Assembly: GCF_014205675.1 (NCBI RefSeq)
Contig: NZ_JACIIX010000010.1
Location: 62,001 to 126,000 of the forward strand
Reading direction: 5' to 3'
DNA: 64,000 bases
Source: Novispirillum itersonii
GTDB lineage: Bacteria > Pseudomonadota > Alphaproteobacteria > Rhodospirillales > Rhodospirillaceae
Each line of letters begins with the position of its first letter. The stretch's first letter is position 1. Below the pieces are notes generated by a model that saw nothing but the letters and a program-made list of their open reading frames with translations, was not told the DNA's origin and made no database searches. The translations under genes and the position numbers were made by a program. Below are positions 18,380 through 27,300 of this stretch, piece after piece.

Positions 18380-20562
18380 CCGTCACCGGGTACTACGCTC
18401 TGGCGCTGCTCAGTGCCGCGCTGGGGTTGGTGGTCCTGCTGCATATGGCGCGGTCGCGGGTCACGCTGGCCCCGCTGTTTGCGCTGGGGGCGGTTGAGAC
18501 GATCCTGATCTGGCAGTTTCTGAAGATCGGGTGGTGGAGCGAGCTTGGCGCGTCGAAGTTCAATGCCCCGCTGGTGGCTCTGGTGCCGCCGCTGGTGGTG
18601 GCGGCCGGGCTGATTTATGCCCTTGATGGCACCAAGGCGGCCCGGGCCTATATCCTCACGCTGATTGCCGCCGCCGCCGCCAGCATCGCCCACAGCGAGT
18701 TCGTGCGGGAACTGGGGCACTATATTCCGTTGCCCAGCTATTTTCTGTTTTCGTTGCAGCAGCAGGTCAGTCTGGCCTTTGCGATTGTTCTGGCATCGGT
18801 GGTGGTGGCGGTCTTTTACGAGGCCCTGCGGCGCTACCTGATGGTGCCGCTGGCGATTGGCTTTGGCATCGGCTGCGGGATCGCAACCTTTCTGGTGTCC
18901 TATTCCCTGCTCAGTTACGGGCTGGAGATGGGCGGGCGCAACATCCATCTGGAAGCACCACATTATGCGCTGGTGGCGGTTCCGGCCATGTTGGTCGGGG
19001 TGGCCTATGCCGCCTTGGCGGCGTATCGCAACATGCTGTTGCCCGCCCGGCCGGTGGCCGAGGTGTTTTCGCTGTGGCATGCGATTGAGCAGGAAATTCA
19101 TACGGTCCGGCAGGACTTTCTGGAGGCCCATGCCACCATCGCCAATCTTCAGGCCCTGAATGAGCGGCTGGAGATGGAACGCCAGCTGCGCGACTACCAG
19201 ATGCAGCACAGCCCGCTGGTGATTGCCGAGCTGGATGCGGCGGGGACGGTGATGCGCCATAACCCCGCTGCGGCGCAGCTTCTGGCTGACGGCGGGGCGA
19301 TGACCCATGCGCCGTTGGAGCGCTGGCTGCCGGGGATTGGGATGGTCCTGCGCAGTGGGTCGGGGGCGTCGCAGATTCTTGAAGTGGTGCTGAAAGGCTC
19401 GCCCCGCTTTATTCAGGTGACGGCGATGCCGATCCGGTTGCAGCAGAAACTGCGCGGCTTCAGCGTGATCGCCGAGGATGTGACCTCCCGCGAGCAGGCC
19501 AAGTTCCGCCAGCGGGTGGCGGAGCGGGTCAAGGGCATTCAGATGACCTCGAAGGTGATCTCCCACGACTTCTCCAACCTGATGCTGGCGATTGAGGGCA
19601 ACCTGTCCCACATCCGCCATGCGCTGCCGCCGCCGCTGCGGGAGGAACTGGAAAGCAGCCTGCTGGCGATTCTACAGGCGGCAGCCCGTGGCCGCGAGAT
19701 GTTGCACCAGCTGGGAACCCGCCAGCCGTTCCAGATGCCGGAGCTCCGCACCGAAGAAGCCTGGCCGCTGGTGGCGGAGGCGGTGCGCCTGCAGATGGCG
19801 GCAGCCACCGCCGGCGGGATCACCCTGCAACCCGATATCATCCCCGGTGGGGTGGCGGAAATTGACCCGACCCAGATTCTGCGGGTGCTGGTCAATCTGA
19901 TCGGCAATGCCATCCGCGCGACCCCGCCGGGCGGCAGCATTACGGTCTCCCTGCGCACCGAGGAGCGCGGGCTGGTGGTCAAGGTCGCTGACAGCGGCCA
20001 CGGCATGACGTCGGAGCAGCTGGCTTCTGCCTTCGAGCCCGGATTTTCCACCAAGGCCGCCGGCCAGGGCGGGCTGGGGCTGGCGATCAGCTATCTGATC
20101 GTCGATGCCCACGGCGGTCAGCTGACTCTGGAGTCGGAGCCGAACCGGGGCACCACCGCCACCGTCTGGCTGCCGCTGGCCGATGCGACGCGGACCACGC
20201 TGAAGGATCTGCCGGTTCTGGTCGCCATCACCGATGATGCCACCCGCGATGACGTGGTACAGGTGCTGCTGACGGTGACCGATGATCTGACGGAGGTCAC
20301 CGACCCGCTGGAACTGCTGGCGATTCTGGAGGAAGACCCGCAGGCGTGGCGTCTGGTGGTGATCGGCAGTGACTTCACCCTGCCGGAGTCGGCGGAGACC
20401 GCGCTGGCGCAGGCCTGCCGGATTCGGGTCCTCACCCATGGGGCCGGGGGGAAAACCGGGGCGGAGGATGTGTTTGTCAGCAGCTACACCCCGGCCTGCA
20501 CGGCGGAGGAAGTGGAGTGGGTGGCGTCCCTGATCCGCACCGGTGGCGGGGCCAGAGTCTGA
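18376..20562 (+). CDS. Membrane sensor histidine kinase with C-terminal pseudo-receiver
   Basis: The 728-residue protein starts with GTG at 18376, overlapping the regulator stop (GTGA). Seven or so membrane helices fill residues 5-225, followed by a short coiled coil and a PAS-like domain (about 270-380). The H-box VISHDFSNLMLAIEGN has its His near residue 396. The ATPase domain has NLIGNAIRA near 507, DSGHGM near 538 and GQGGLGLAIS near 563. A C-terminal domain (about 605-720) looks like a receiver fold (LPVLVAITDDATRDD..WRLVVIGSDF), but I see no clear phosphoacceptor Asp at the expected strand end. Its position between the two halves of the T2SS locus suggests it controls that locus with the broken regulator upstream. 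Confidence 0.87.
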   Translation: MTVTGYYALALLSAALGLVVLLHMARSRVTLAPLFALGAVETILIWQFLKIGWWSELGASKFNAPLVALVPPLVVAAGLIYALDGTKAARAYILTLIAAAAASIAHSEFVRELGHYIPLPSYFLFSLQQQVSLAFAIVLASVVVAVFYEALRRYLMVPLAIGFGIGCGIATFLVSYSLLSYGLEMGGRNIHLEAPHYALVAVPAMLVGVAYAALAAYRNMLLPARPVAEVFSLWHAIEQEIHTVRQDFLEAHATIANLQALNERLEMERQLRDYQMQHSPLVIAELDAAGTVMRHNPAAAQLLADGGAMTHAPLERWLPGIGMVLRSGSGASQILEVVLKGSPRFIQVTAMPIRLQQKLRGFSVIAEDVTSREQAKFRQRVAERVKGIQMTSKVISHDFSNLMLAIEGNLSHIRHALPPPLREELESSLLAILQAAARGREMLHQLGTRQPFQMPELRTEEAWPLVAEAVRLQMAAATAGGITLQPDIIPGGVAEIDPTQILRVLVNLIGNAIRATPPGGSITVSLRTEERGLVVKVADSGHGMTSEQLASAFEPGFSTKAAGQGGLGLAISYLIVDAHGGQLTLESEPNRGTTATVWLPLADATRTTLKDLPVLVAITDDATRDDVVQVLLTVTDDLTEVTDPLELLAILEEDPQAWRLVVIGSDFTLPESAETALAQACRIRVLTHGAGGKTGAEDVFVSSYTPACTAEEVEWVASLIRTGGGARV

Positions 20563-20738
20563 TTGGCCGGGTTTGGATGTGGGCGGTCAGCTTCCGGGGA
20601 CCGCCAATGACTCGCTATGCTTTTGCCGGGCAGACATTTTTTCTTAAGAGTGTGCCTGACGGCTTGGCCTGTCTCACAAAAACGGGTACCGTGCGGCCAC
20701 TGTCACATCGCGTAAGGTTGGGTGTGCGGTATAGCGCT

Positions 20739-20752
20739 TGATCCGGGGATCA
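20739..20752. promoter_or_regulatory. Perfect 14-bp palindrome before the second dockerin-like gene
   Basis: TGATCCGGGGATCA is a perfect inverted repeat 61 bp before the start codon at 20813, followed by a run of seven T. It could be an operator or a weak hairpin. The regulator is unknown. Confidence 0.4.
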
Positions 20753-20812
20753 CGTTTTTTTACAAAAGAACGGGGTTACAGGTGTTCGGCGCAGTCCTTT
20801 GCGGATGGGGAT

Positions 20813-21433
20813 ATGACCAGACTTACACCGATGGTGTTTCTTGCTGCCTTGGCTGCCGCTGCGGTCCACACCGGACCGGCGCTGGCGCAGGAACTGCCAT
20901 CCAGCCTGCAGGTGGTCGGGGTTGTCAGCCCGGACGTGGCGCAGGTTCTTTCTCTGGCGGGGGCCGTGGTTTCGGTGATTGACCGGGACAACGGCAGTAC
21001 GGTCGGCACCGGGGCGGTCATCGACGCCAACGGCACCTTTTTTGTTGAAATGATGCAGTCCAATTCCTTCAACGGGCGGGTGATGCAGCTGTCCATGACG
21101 TGGCAGGGCAAAACCTATGGGCTGTATGAAGGGACGCGGCTGTCAGAATTCCCCTTCGCGGGCAGCTTCCCGTTTCCGTCCCGTGTGAACAAGACCGTTA
21201 CGGTCCGTCTGCCCGGTCAGGCCGAGCCGCCTGTCCCCGGTGGCGGGCTGTCCCCGTGGGATGTCAACCGCGACGGTGTGTTCAACGAAAAGGACATCGA
21301 GCAGCTTTACAACGGTCTGGGCGGTCAGGCCGGTAGTGGTCCGGTGGTCATTCAGGTCTATGACGTCAACCGCGACGGTGTCTTCAACTCGCTGGATATC
21401 GTCGATGCCCGCCGGGCTTTGCAGGGCAAGTAA
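20813..21433 (+). CDS. Exported dockerin-like Ca-binding protein 2
   Basis: The ATG at 20813 follows GGGG at good spacing and begins a Sec signal peptide (MTRLTPMVFLAALAAAAV, cleavage near ALA/QE), giving 206 residues. The shared N-terminal domain runs from PSSLQVVGVV to EFPFAGSFPFPSRVNKTVTV. Two dockerin-type loops follow, DVNRDGVFNEKDI and DVNRDGVFNSLDI; the identical DVNRDGVFN core suggests a recent internal duplication. It is the first gene of the rightward run into gspI, J and K (44-bp gap). I infer a surface or secreted role linked to the T2SS. Confidence 0.85.
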   Translation: MTRLTPMVFLAALAAAAVHTGPALAQELPSSLQVVGVVSPDVAQVLSLAGAVVSVIDRDNGSTVGTGAVIDANGTFFVEMMQSNSFNGRVMQLSMTWQGKTYGLYEGTRLSEFPFAGSFPFPSRVNKTVTVRLPGQAEPPVPGGGLSPWDVNRDGVFNEKDIEQLYNGLGGQAGSGPVVIQVYDVNRDGVFNSLDIVDARRALQGK

Positions 21434-21477
21434 ACGCCCGGCTCTGTCCCCGGGTATCTGACCAGAGAAAGCCGCGC

Positions 21478-21909
21478 GTGATGATTCCCCGCCGATCCGT
21501 TCTGTCGCGCCGATCCCCGCAACGCGGGTTTTCGCTGCTGGAGGTCATCATTGCCCTGACGGTCCTGACAGCGGTCGGGTCTATGGTGCTGGAACGGACT
21601 CAGGCGATCATGGATTATCACATCCGGGTGCAGGGGCACCTGAAAGACATCAACGCCTTGATGAACACCGTGGTTCTGTTTGATATCCGCAAAAAAGAAG
21701 AAGATGACGTGCGGCTGGTCAAAGACCATCTGGAGGTCTTTCAGGGGGCCGGGGCAAAGCCGCTGACCCGTATTGATAATTTCAGCACCACCCCCTACAC
21801 CGTGCCGATCAGTCTCGGCTACAGCCCCTATCAGACCTATACCTGGACCAGTGACCGGGGCCGTACGGTCACCCTGCTGATGCCGGGCCTGCTGCCCAAG
21901 GCCCGCTGA
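21478..21909 (+). CDS. gspI: T2SS minor pseudopilin GspI-like
   Basis: The 143-residue protein (143 from GTG 21478; ATG at 21481 is an equal alternative) has a basic leader and the prepilin-peptidase motif RGFSLLEVIIALTVLTAVG, with Gly at -1 and Glu at +5. Length and position before gspJ and gspK point to GspI, which nucleates the pseudopilus tip. Its stop overlaps the gspJ start by one base. Confidence 0.8.
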   Translation: MMIPRRSVLSRRSPQRGFSLLEVIIALTVLTAVGSMVLERTQAIMDYHIRVQGHLKDINALMNTVVLFDIRKKEEDDVRLVKDHLEVFQGAGAKPLTRIDNFSTTPYTVPISLGYSPYQTYTWTSDRGRTVTLLMPGLLPKAR

Positions 21910-22532
21910 TGACCGGCAGGATCAGGAGGCACCGGGGATTTACCCTGATGGAAGTGGTGATCGCCATGGCGCTGTCGGCGCTGGTGGTGATGATGGCGGT
22001 CGGCCTGTATTCCACCGTGCAACGGGCCGGAACCAGCATTGTGTCGGCGCAGCGGGTGTGGATTGCCCAGCAGTTCCTGCGCGGGCAGCTGGCCAATCAG
22101 GACCTGACACTGAACAAAACCTTCAATCTGGTGCGGTTTGAGCGGGACCGGCTGACCTTTGTCACCCGCAAAAGCGCCCTGTATGGGCACGATGGCCCGC
22201 CGGTGGTGGCTTTCTACCGCATTGATCATGGAGAACTGCGCTACCGCGAGGTTCCGCTGCCGCCGTGGTGGAAGCTGGAAGACCGCGAAAGCCAGTTTGA
22301 TCTTGAACGGCTGCGCGGCAGCCCGACGGCCTATGAAGGGGCGCTGTTCGCCATTCCGGCCAACGGCGGTTTCAACCGCTGGGACCGCGACAGCCGGGAC
22401 TGGGTGGAACGCTGGACCGATGAAAGCGCGCTGCCGCCGTTGGTGCGGCTGACGGCGGATCTGCCCTTGGTGATGCCGACCTCCAGCCTGAATCCCCGGT
22501 CGCGGACTCAGGACGACAGAAAAGCAAAATAA
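21909..22532 (+). CDS. gspJ: T2SS minor pseudopilin GspJ-like
   Basis: The 207-residue protein carries the prepilin motif RGFTLMEVVIAMALSALVV directly after a short basic leader (MTGRIRRH). The C-terminal globular part (DRLTFVTRKSALYG, then beta-rich) and the length fit GspJ, part of the I-J-K tip complex. It starts on the last base of the gspI stop codon. Confidence 0.82.
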   Translation: MTGRIRRHRGFTLMEVVIAMALSALVVMMAVGLYSTVQRAGTSIVSAQRVWIAQQFLRGQLANQDLTLNKTFNLVRFERDRLTFVTRKSALYGHDGPPVVAFYRIDHGELRYREVPLPPWWKLEDRESQFDLERLRGSPTAYEGALFAIPANGGFNRWDRDSRDWVERWTDESALPPLVRLTADLPLVMPTSSLNPRSRTQDDRKAK

Positions 22533-22571
22533 ACAGTTTGACCGACACGCCGGAGCTTTTGGCATGTCGGG

Positions 22572-23789
22572 ATGAAAGGGACCGCGATGACGATGGATTC
22601 GACCGGTGTGTCCTTCGGGATGATGCCCCGTGGTCCGGCCCGCCTGACCCGAAGCCAGCGCGGTTTCCGGGGTCAGCGCGGTTTTGTGCTGATTTTCGTG
22701 CTGTGGATTCTCGCCGGGTGCAGCCTGCTGCTGGCCAGCTATGCGCAGTCGGCGGGCAAGACCACCGTCACCGAGTCGCTGGCGACGATTCCCCTGCGGC
22801 AGCGGGAACTGGAGAATGTCGCCGATTTTGTCGCCAGCCATATGGGCAAAACCACGGTGACCGCCGATTCCCGCTGGCAGGCGCAGAATTCGATTTCCGA
22901 GATCGAGTATTCCCAATCCAATGGTGTTTCCGCTGCGGTGGCACAGCTGGCGGAAACCCTCAATCAGGTCGGGTTCAAGATCGAGGTGCCGAACAGCAGT
23001 ACCACCACCAACCGTCTGTCGAGTCTGCGTCAGTCCCTGTCGGAAATCCCGGAAGGCAAGTCCTCCAGTTTTACTCAGGAAGCCCTGTTTTCTATTGGCA
23101 ACAATCAGACCCTGACCATCGGCGGGAAAGTATTTTCCGTGACGGTTCTGCCGGTTTCCGCGCGGCCGAACCTGAACACGTTGCCGCCGCTGGCTTTGAA
23201 GCGCTACCTCCAGTATCTGGGGCTGTCAGAAATCCGGGCAGAGGCGCTGATCATCGCGCTCCGGCACTGGCGCGGGGATGCCAGCGTTGCGGGGGCCGGG
23301 GTGCCGGAGGCGGTCTATAATGCGGCGGCTTCGCCCTACAAGGCCCGGCAGGCGGTGATTGCCGATTGGTCTGAGCTGTACTGGCTGGCCGGATCGTCTC
23401 CCGATCTGGTGGATTTCCTGCGGCAGAACTTCTCGCTGGCGGGAACGGACAGCCGGGTCAGCCTGAAGGAGAATACCGCAGACATCATCGGGGCGCTGGC
23501 TGACCTCCGCCCCAGCGAGGTTCAGCGGGCCATTGATCACCTGAACGGTGAAAAGTCGGAACAAATTCTGTCTGATGTCATTGGGGTGACGGCGGCGGCC
23601 AAATTTGATCAGGCTGTCATGACCTCGGCCCCTGAGACAATGCCGCTCACCATTCAGGTTTCTGAAAAGCCTGACGGCGGGGGGCTGGCGCAGACGGTGG
23701 TTTATGAACCCCGGTCCCGGGTCCTCAGTGACAGCTGGGCCGGAACCGCCTCTCCTGCCGTCCGGATGGCCCCGCCGGACGTGCCATGA
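22572..23789 (+). CDS. gspK: T2SS minor pseudopilin GspK
   Basis: The 405-residue protein has an unusually long basic leader before RGFVLIFVLWILAGCSLLLA. As in known GspK proteins, the usual Glu+5 is absent. The helical domain contains NLNTLPPLALKRYLQYLGLS and ALIIALRHWRGD, features of the GspK alpha-domain. An in-frame ATG at 22587 has a better ribosome site (AGGGA) and may be the true start. GspK caps the pseudopilus tip. About 510 bp of non-coding DNA follow before the S-layer candidate. Confidence 0.87.
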   Translation: MKGTAMTMDSTGVSFGMMPRGPARLTRSQRGFRGQRGFVLIFVLWILAGCSLLLASYAQSAGKTTVTESLATIPLRQRELENVADFVASHMGKTTVTADSRWQAQNSISEIEYSQSNGVSAAVAQLAETLNQVGFKIEVPNSSTTTNRLSSLRQSLSEIPEGKSSSFTQEALFSIGNNQTLTIGGKVFSVTVLPVSARPNLNTLPPLALKRYLQYLGLSEIRAEALIIALRHWRGDASVAGAGVPEAVYNAAASPYKARQAVIADWSELYWLAGSSPDLVDFLRQNFSLAGTDSRVSLKENTADIIGALADLRPSEVQRAIDHLNGEKSEQILSDVIGVTAAAKFDQAVMTSAPETMPLTIQVSEKPDGGGLAQTVVYEPRSRVLSDSWAGTASPAVRMAPPDVP

Positions 23790-23999
23790 TCCGGTGCCCC
23801 GACAGCCCGACTCGATCTTCAAGGGGTTTCCCCGGTCGGGCAGGCCGGTAATTGTTGCTGACTGTTCACATTTATCGGCAAACCTCCCGCGATGGCCCGC
23901 AGGCGACTCGGCACCTGATCCCTTAGAGTCTGAAGACCATGGTGCGATCCAGTCCGGTCAGGGTCTCCCCGCCTCACGCCCGGGGAAATGGCTTTCAGG

Positions 24000-24015
24000 T
24001 GTGATCTGCGTCACA
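24000..24015. promoter_or_regulatory. Perfect CRP-type site TGTGA-N6-TCACA
   Basis: TGTGATCTGCGTCACA matches the consensus half-sites of CRP-family regulators on both sides. It sits just before the AT-rich block upstream of the S-layer candidate. The site is clear in sequence; occupancy is inference. Confidence 0.55.
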
Positions 24016-24251
24016 ATTAATTTAAGTATCTGAAATAAATTGATTTTTTAAACCGTCATCGTGCAGTCACAATTCAATTCGGGGTGGTTGGCCCCTCCCT
24101 GTGGCACTCCTCTATACTCATCATTGGTTAATCGGCATCCGGGTGTGGCTGCGGTACAGTCCGCTGGCATTTGAAAGGGGTCTATCCGCCTGTCTTCTGC
24201 CTGGGGGGCACACCCGCAGGGGGCGCAGGAAGAAAAGGTCCCGATCAGCCC

Positions 24252-24272
24252 GGCGCGGAATTTTTCCGCGCC
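24252..24272 (+). promoter_or_regulatory. Leader hairpin before the S-layer candidate
   Basis: GGCGCGGAA and TTCCGCGCC form a perfect 9-bp stem with a TTT loop, 28 nt before the ATG and just upstream of the ribosome site. It may protect a long-lived mRNA. It is not followed by a T-run, so it is not a terminator. Confidence 0.5.
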
Positions 24273-24300
24273 CCTCTTAAACCCACAGAGGACTTCTTTA

Positions 24301-27300
24301 ATGAACTCGACTTTCAAGAAGGTTGCCCTGGCGTCCGCCCTGCTGGCGTCGACCGCCATGGTGACCCCGGCTTTCGCCGGTGACCTGCTCTCGACCGGCA
24401 CCAAGGTTGCCGCCCCGTGGAACGTGGAAAGCACCGGCAAGCTGCTGGTCTCCCCGGGCCAGAAGGTCCGTCTGGGCTTCCAGACCACTGCTGCTGCTGA
24501 AGCCGGTTCCACCCTCTATCTGCATGCCGTCTACCTGAACGCCGCGACCGGCGCCAGCAACGTCATCGTCGGTCAGATGGCCGCTTCTGACGCCACGGCC
24601 GACAGCGTCGCTGACTTCAACCCGACCATCCAGAACGTGACCAACGCCACCCATGTGGTGTTCTTCATGGCTGCCAGCAATGGTGCCAACGTTGCGGGTG
24701 GCGCGAACGCCCTGAACGCCGGTGCCAACGTGATGGGTCTGAAGCCGACCGATCATAACGCCATCACCACGACGAACGTCTCCACCGTTCTGACCGGTAA
24801 GGACATCACCACTGCTCTGGCCACTGCGGACTACCAGACCATCGTCACCGCGATGCTGGCCGTTGACGCCAACTATGCCATTCCGCTGACCAGCACCTAC
24901 AAGGGTCCGGCCATCGCCAGCATCGGTAAGACCGTTGCCAGCGGCGTGATGAGCGACGCCAAGATTCAGTTCAACACCGGCGTTGCCAAGTCCATCGCCG
25001 TTGGCACCCTGGCCCCGACCAACCTGGGCGCCACTGACTCGCTGGGCGCTGACATCCGCTTCCAGCTCGGCTCCGCCACCACCGGCAGCAACGTTGAAAA
25101 CCCGGTTGTCTCCGCGACCACCACTTCGACCGGTGCCGTTGGCACCCGTAACGTTGTGACCGTCCGCAAGACCGGCCCGGCTGACTTCTCTGCCAACTAT
25201 GACAACGCTGACCGCGTTGCCAACCTCGGCGCTGCCGCTCTGGTCGACCTCGCCGGCAACGTGATGCCGGACTTCACCGATACCGCCATCACCGCCTTCG
25301 CCGCTCCGGCGCTGGCCTCGACCGGTACCGCCAAGGTTGTCCTGAAGACCGCTGGTGACGTGACCAAGCTGTACGACAACACTGCCACCGGCGGTGTGCG
25401 TAGCGGCGACGGTAACAACGTCTTCACCATCCGTCTGGCGGAAAGCGTCACCAACCTGAACGTTGCTGAAGACGTCAAGCTGCCGACCGGCCTGACCTTC
25501 GGCTCCGTGACCAATGATTCCGCTTCGCCGGAACTGACCGTCACCGTTGCTGCCAACTACGCCCTGCGCATCGCCAACACCGGCGAACTGTACCTGCAGG
25601 GTGATGGCACCGGCGTTGTGGCGACCGCCTTCGATCCGGCCAACCCGACCGGCACCAAGGTTGAACTCGGCATTGCCAAGAAGGCTGCGACCCCGCAGGC
25701 TTCCGTCGTGAAGACCTCTCTGGGTGACCAGGAAGTCGGCACCTCCGCCGATCTGACCGGCGTGGCCTATGTCGGTGTGGCTGCCACCCCGACCGTGTCC
25801 ACCAGCGACGCTGATGCCTCCGGCACCCTGGACGGCGTGAAGGTCACCTTCGGCGCTCCGGTGAACACCACCCTGCCGAGCACCACCGGTGCCATCCTGT
25901 TCAAGCGTCTCGGTTCTCCCTCCACCGCTGCTGACGTTGTTGCCACTGCCGCCACCATTCTGGCGAACAGCAGCAACAAGGTCGTGCAGGTGAAGGCCAA
26001 CAGCGGCGACACTGCCATCACCGGCCTCGTGACCCCCACCTCTGAAGCCGCTGCCCGTACCAACACCGGTTCCACCAGCACCGCTGGCGCGTCTCAGGTT
26101 CCGTTCGACTTCGCCCTGACCGACTCGCAGATCGCTTACACCAACGTGTACGCTGCGTCCGGTGACCGTGCCGGTTCTCTGGCTCAGGTCCGCGATATCC
26201 ACGCCAACACCACCACCTCGACCATCACTGACGGCGCTTCGCCGGTGGTGAAGACCGCTGTGTACAGCGAAACCGAAGGCTCGACCCCGGTTTCCGGCAA
26301 GCTGGTGATTACCGCTTCTGAAGCGCTGACCGCCGGGACCCTGAAGACCTCCGACTTCATCTTCGGTGGTTCTTCCCTGCAGCTGCTGAACCTGAACGAT
26401 AACGTCACCGCGACTGTCGCGGGTGCCGTGTCCACCGCCACCGGCGGTGTCACCAACGCCACCCTGACCCTGACCAACGTGACGTCCTCGGTCGCCAACA
26501 AGGTGCTGACCCTGGGTGCTGCCCCGGGTTATACCGACGGTGCGACCCCGGCCAACGTGCTGGCCACTGACGGCTCCAAGACTGTCACCACCGGCACCAA
26601 GTCCTTCTCCGGTCCGAAGATCGCTCAGGCGATCGCCACCCGCTCCACCAACGCTGTTGATGGCAACATCGACCAGGTTCTGGTGAAGTTCGATAAGGCC
26701 GTCACCCTGGCCTCCAGCGGCGGCACCACCGGTGCCACCGTTGACGGCATGTTCAAGGTGAAGGCCACCATCACCGGCGCTGGCGCCATCGAAGTTGCGA
26801 TCCCGAAGGCCAACATCGACCTGTCCTCTGCCGCCACCGGTTACGTGACCCTGAACATCCCGACTCCGGGCATCGTCGGCTCCACCAAGCTGACCGCCCT
26901 GACGGTGGAATATGACACCAACGGCACCAACGAAGATGGTTCGACCCACACTTCGGTGAACCGTCTGGTTTCGACCGACGCCACCCCGGCTGAAATCAAC
27001 GAAACCGCTGCGTTCGGTACCGGTGATGACGGTGCTTCGGTCACCTACGCCAAGAACTCCACCAAGCTGTACACCATGGAAGTGACCGGCTCCCTGACCA
27101 CCGACGGCTCTGCCGCCGCGGCCAAGGGCACCATCGTCCGTGCTGACCTGGTGGATATGGCCACTGCCCCGACCGTGAAGAGCGGCTCGCTGACCGTTCC
27201 GTGCTCCTGCGCGGCTGGCAGCACCACTCTCGCGGCTGATCCGGCCAACTTCACTGCCATTAACACCGAGCTGGAAAACGCTGCCAAGCTGGGCAAGACT

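Larger units (their letters stand above)
23790..24300 (+). promoter_or_regulatory. Long upstream region of the S-layer candidate gene
   Basis: The 511-bp gap contains no gene. It holds a perfect TGTGA-N6-TCACA site (24000-24015), a very AT-rich block at 24014-24053, a possible -10 box TATACT near 24113, a stable hairpin at 24252-24272 and the ribosome site AGAGGA at 24287-24292. If transcription starts near the AT-rich block, the 5' leader would be about 200 nt or more, as is common for abundant S-layer mRNAs. Confidence 0.55.
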
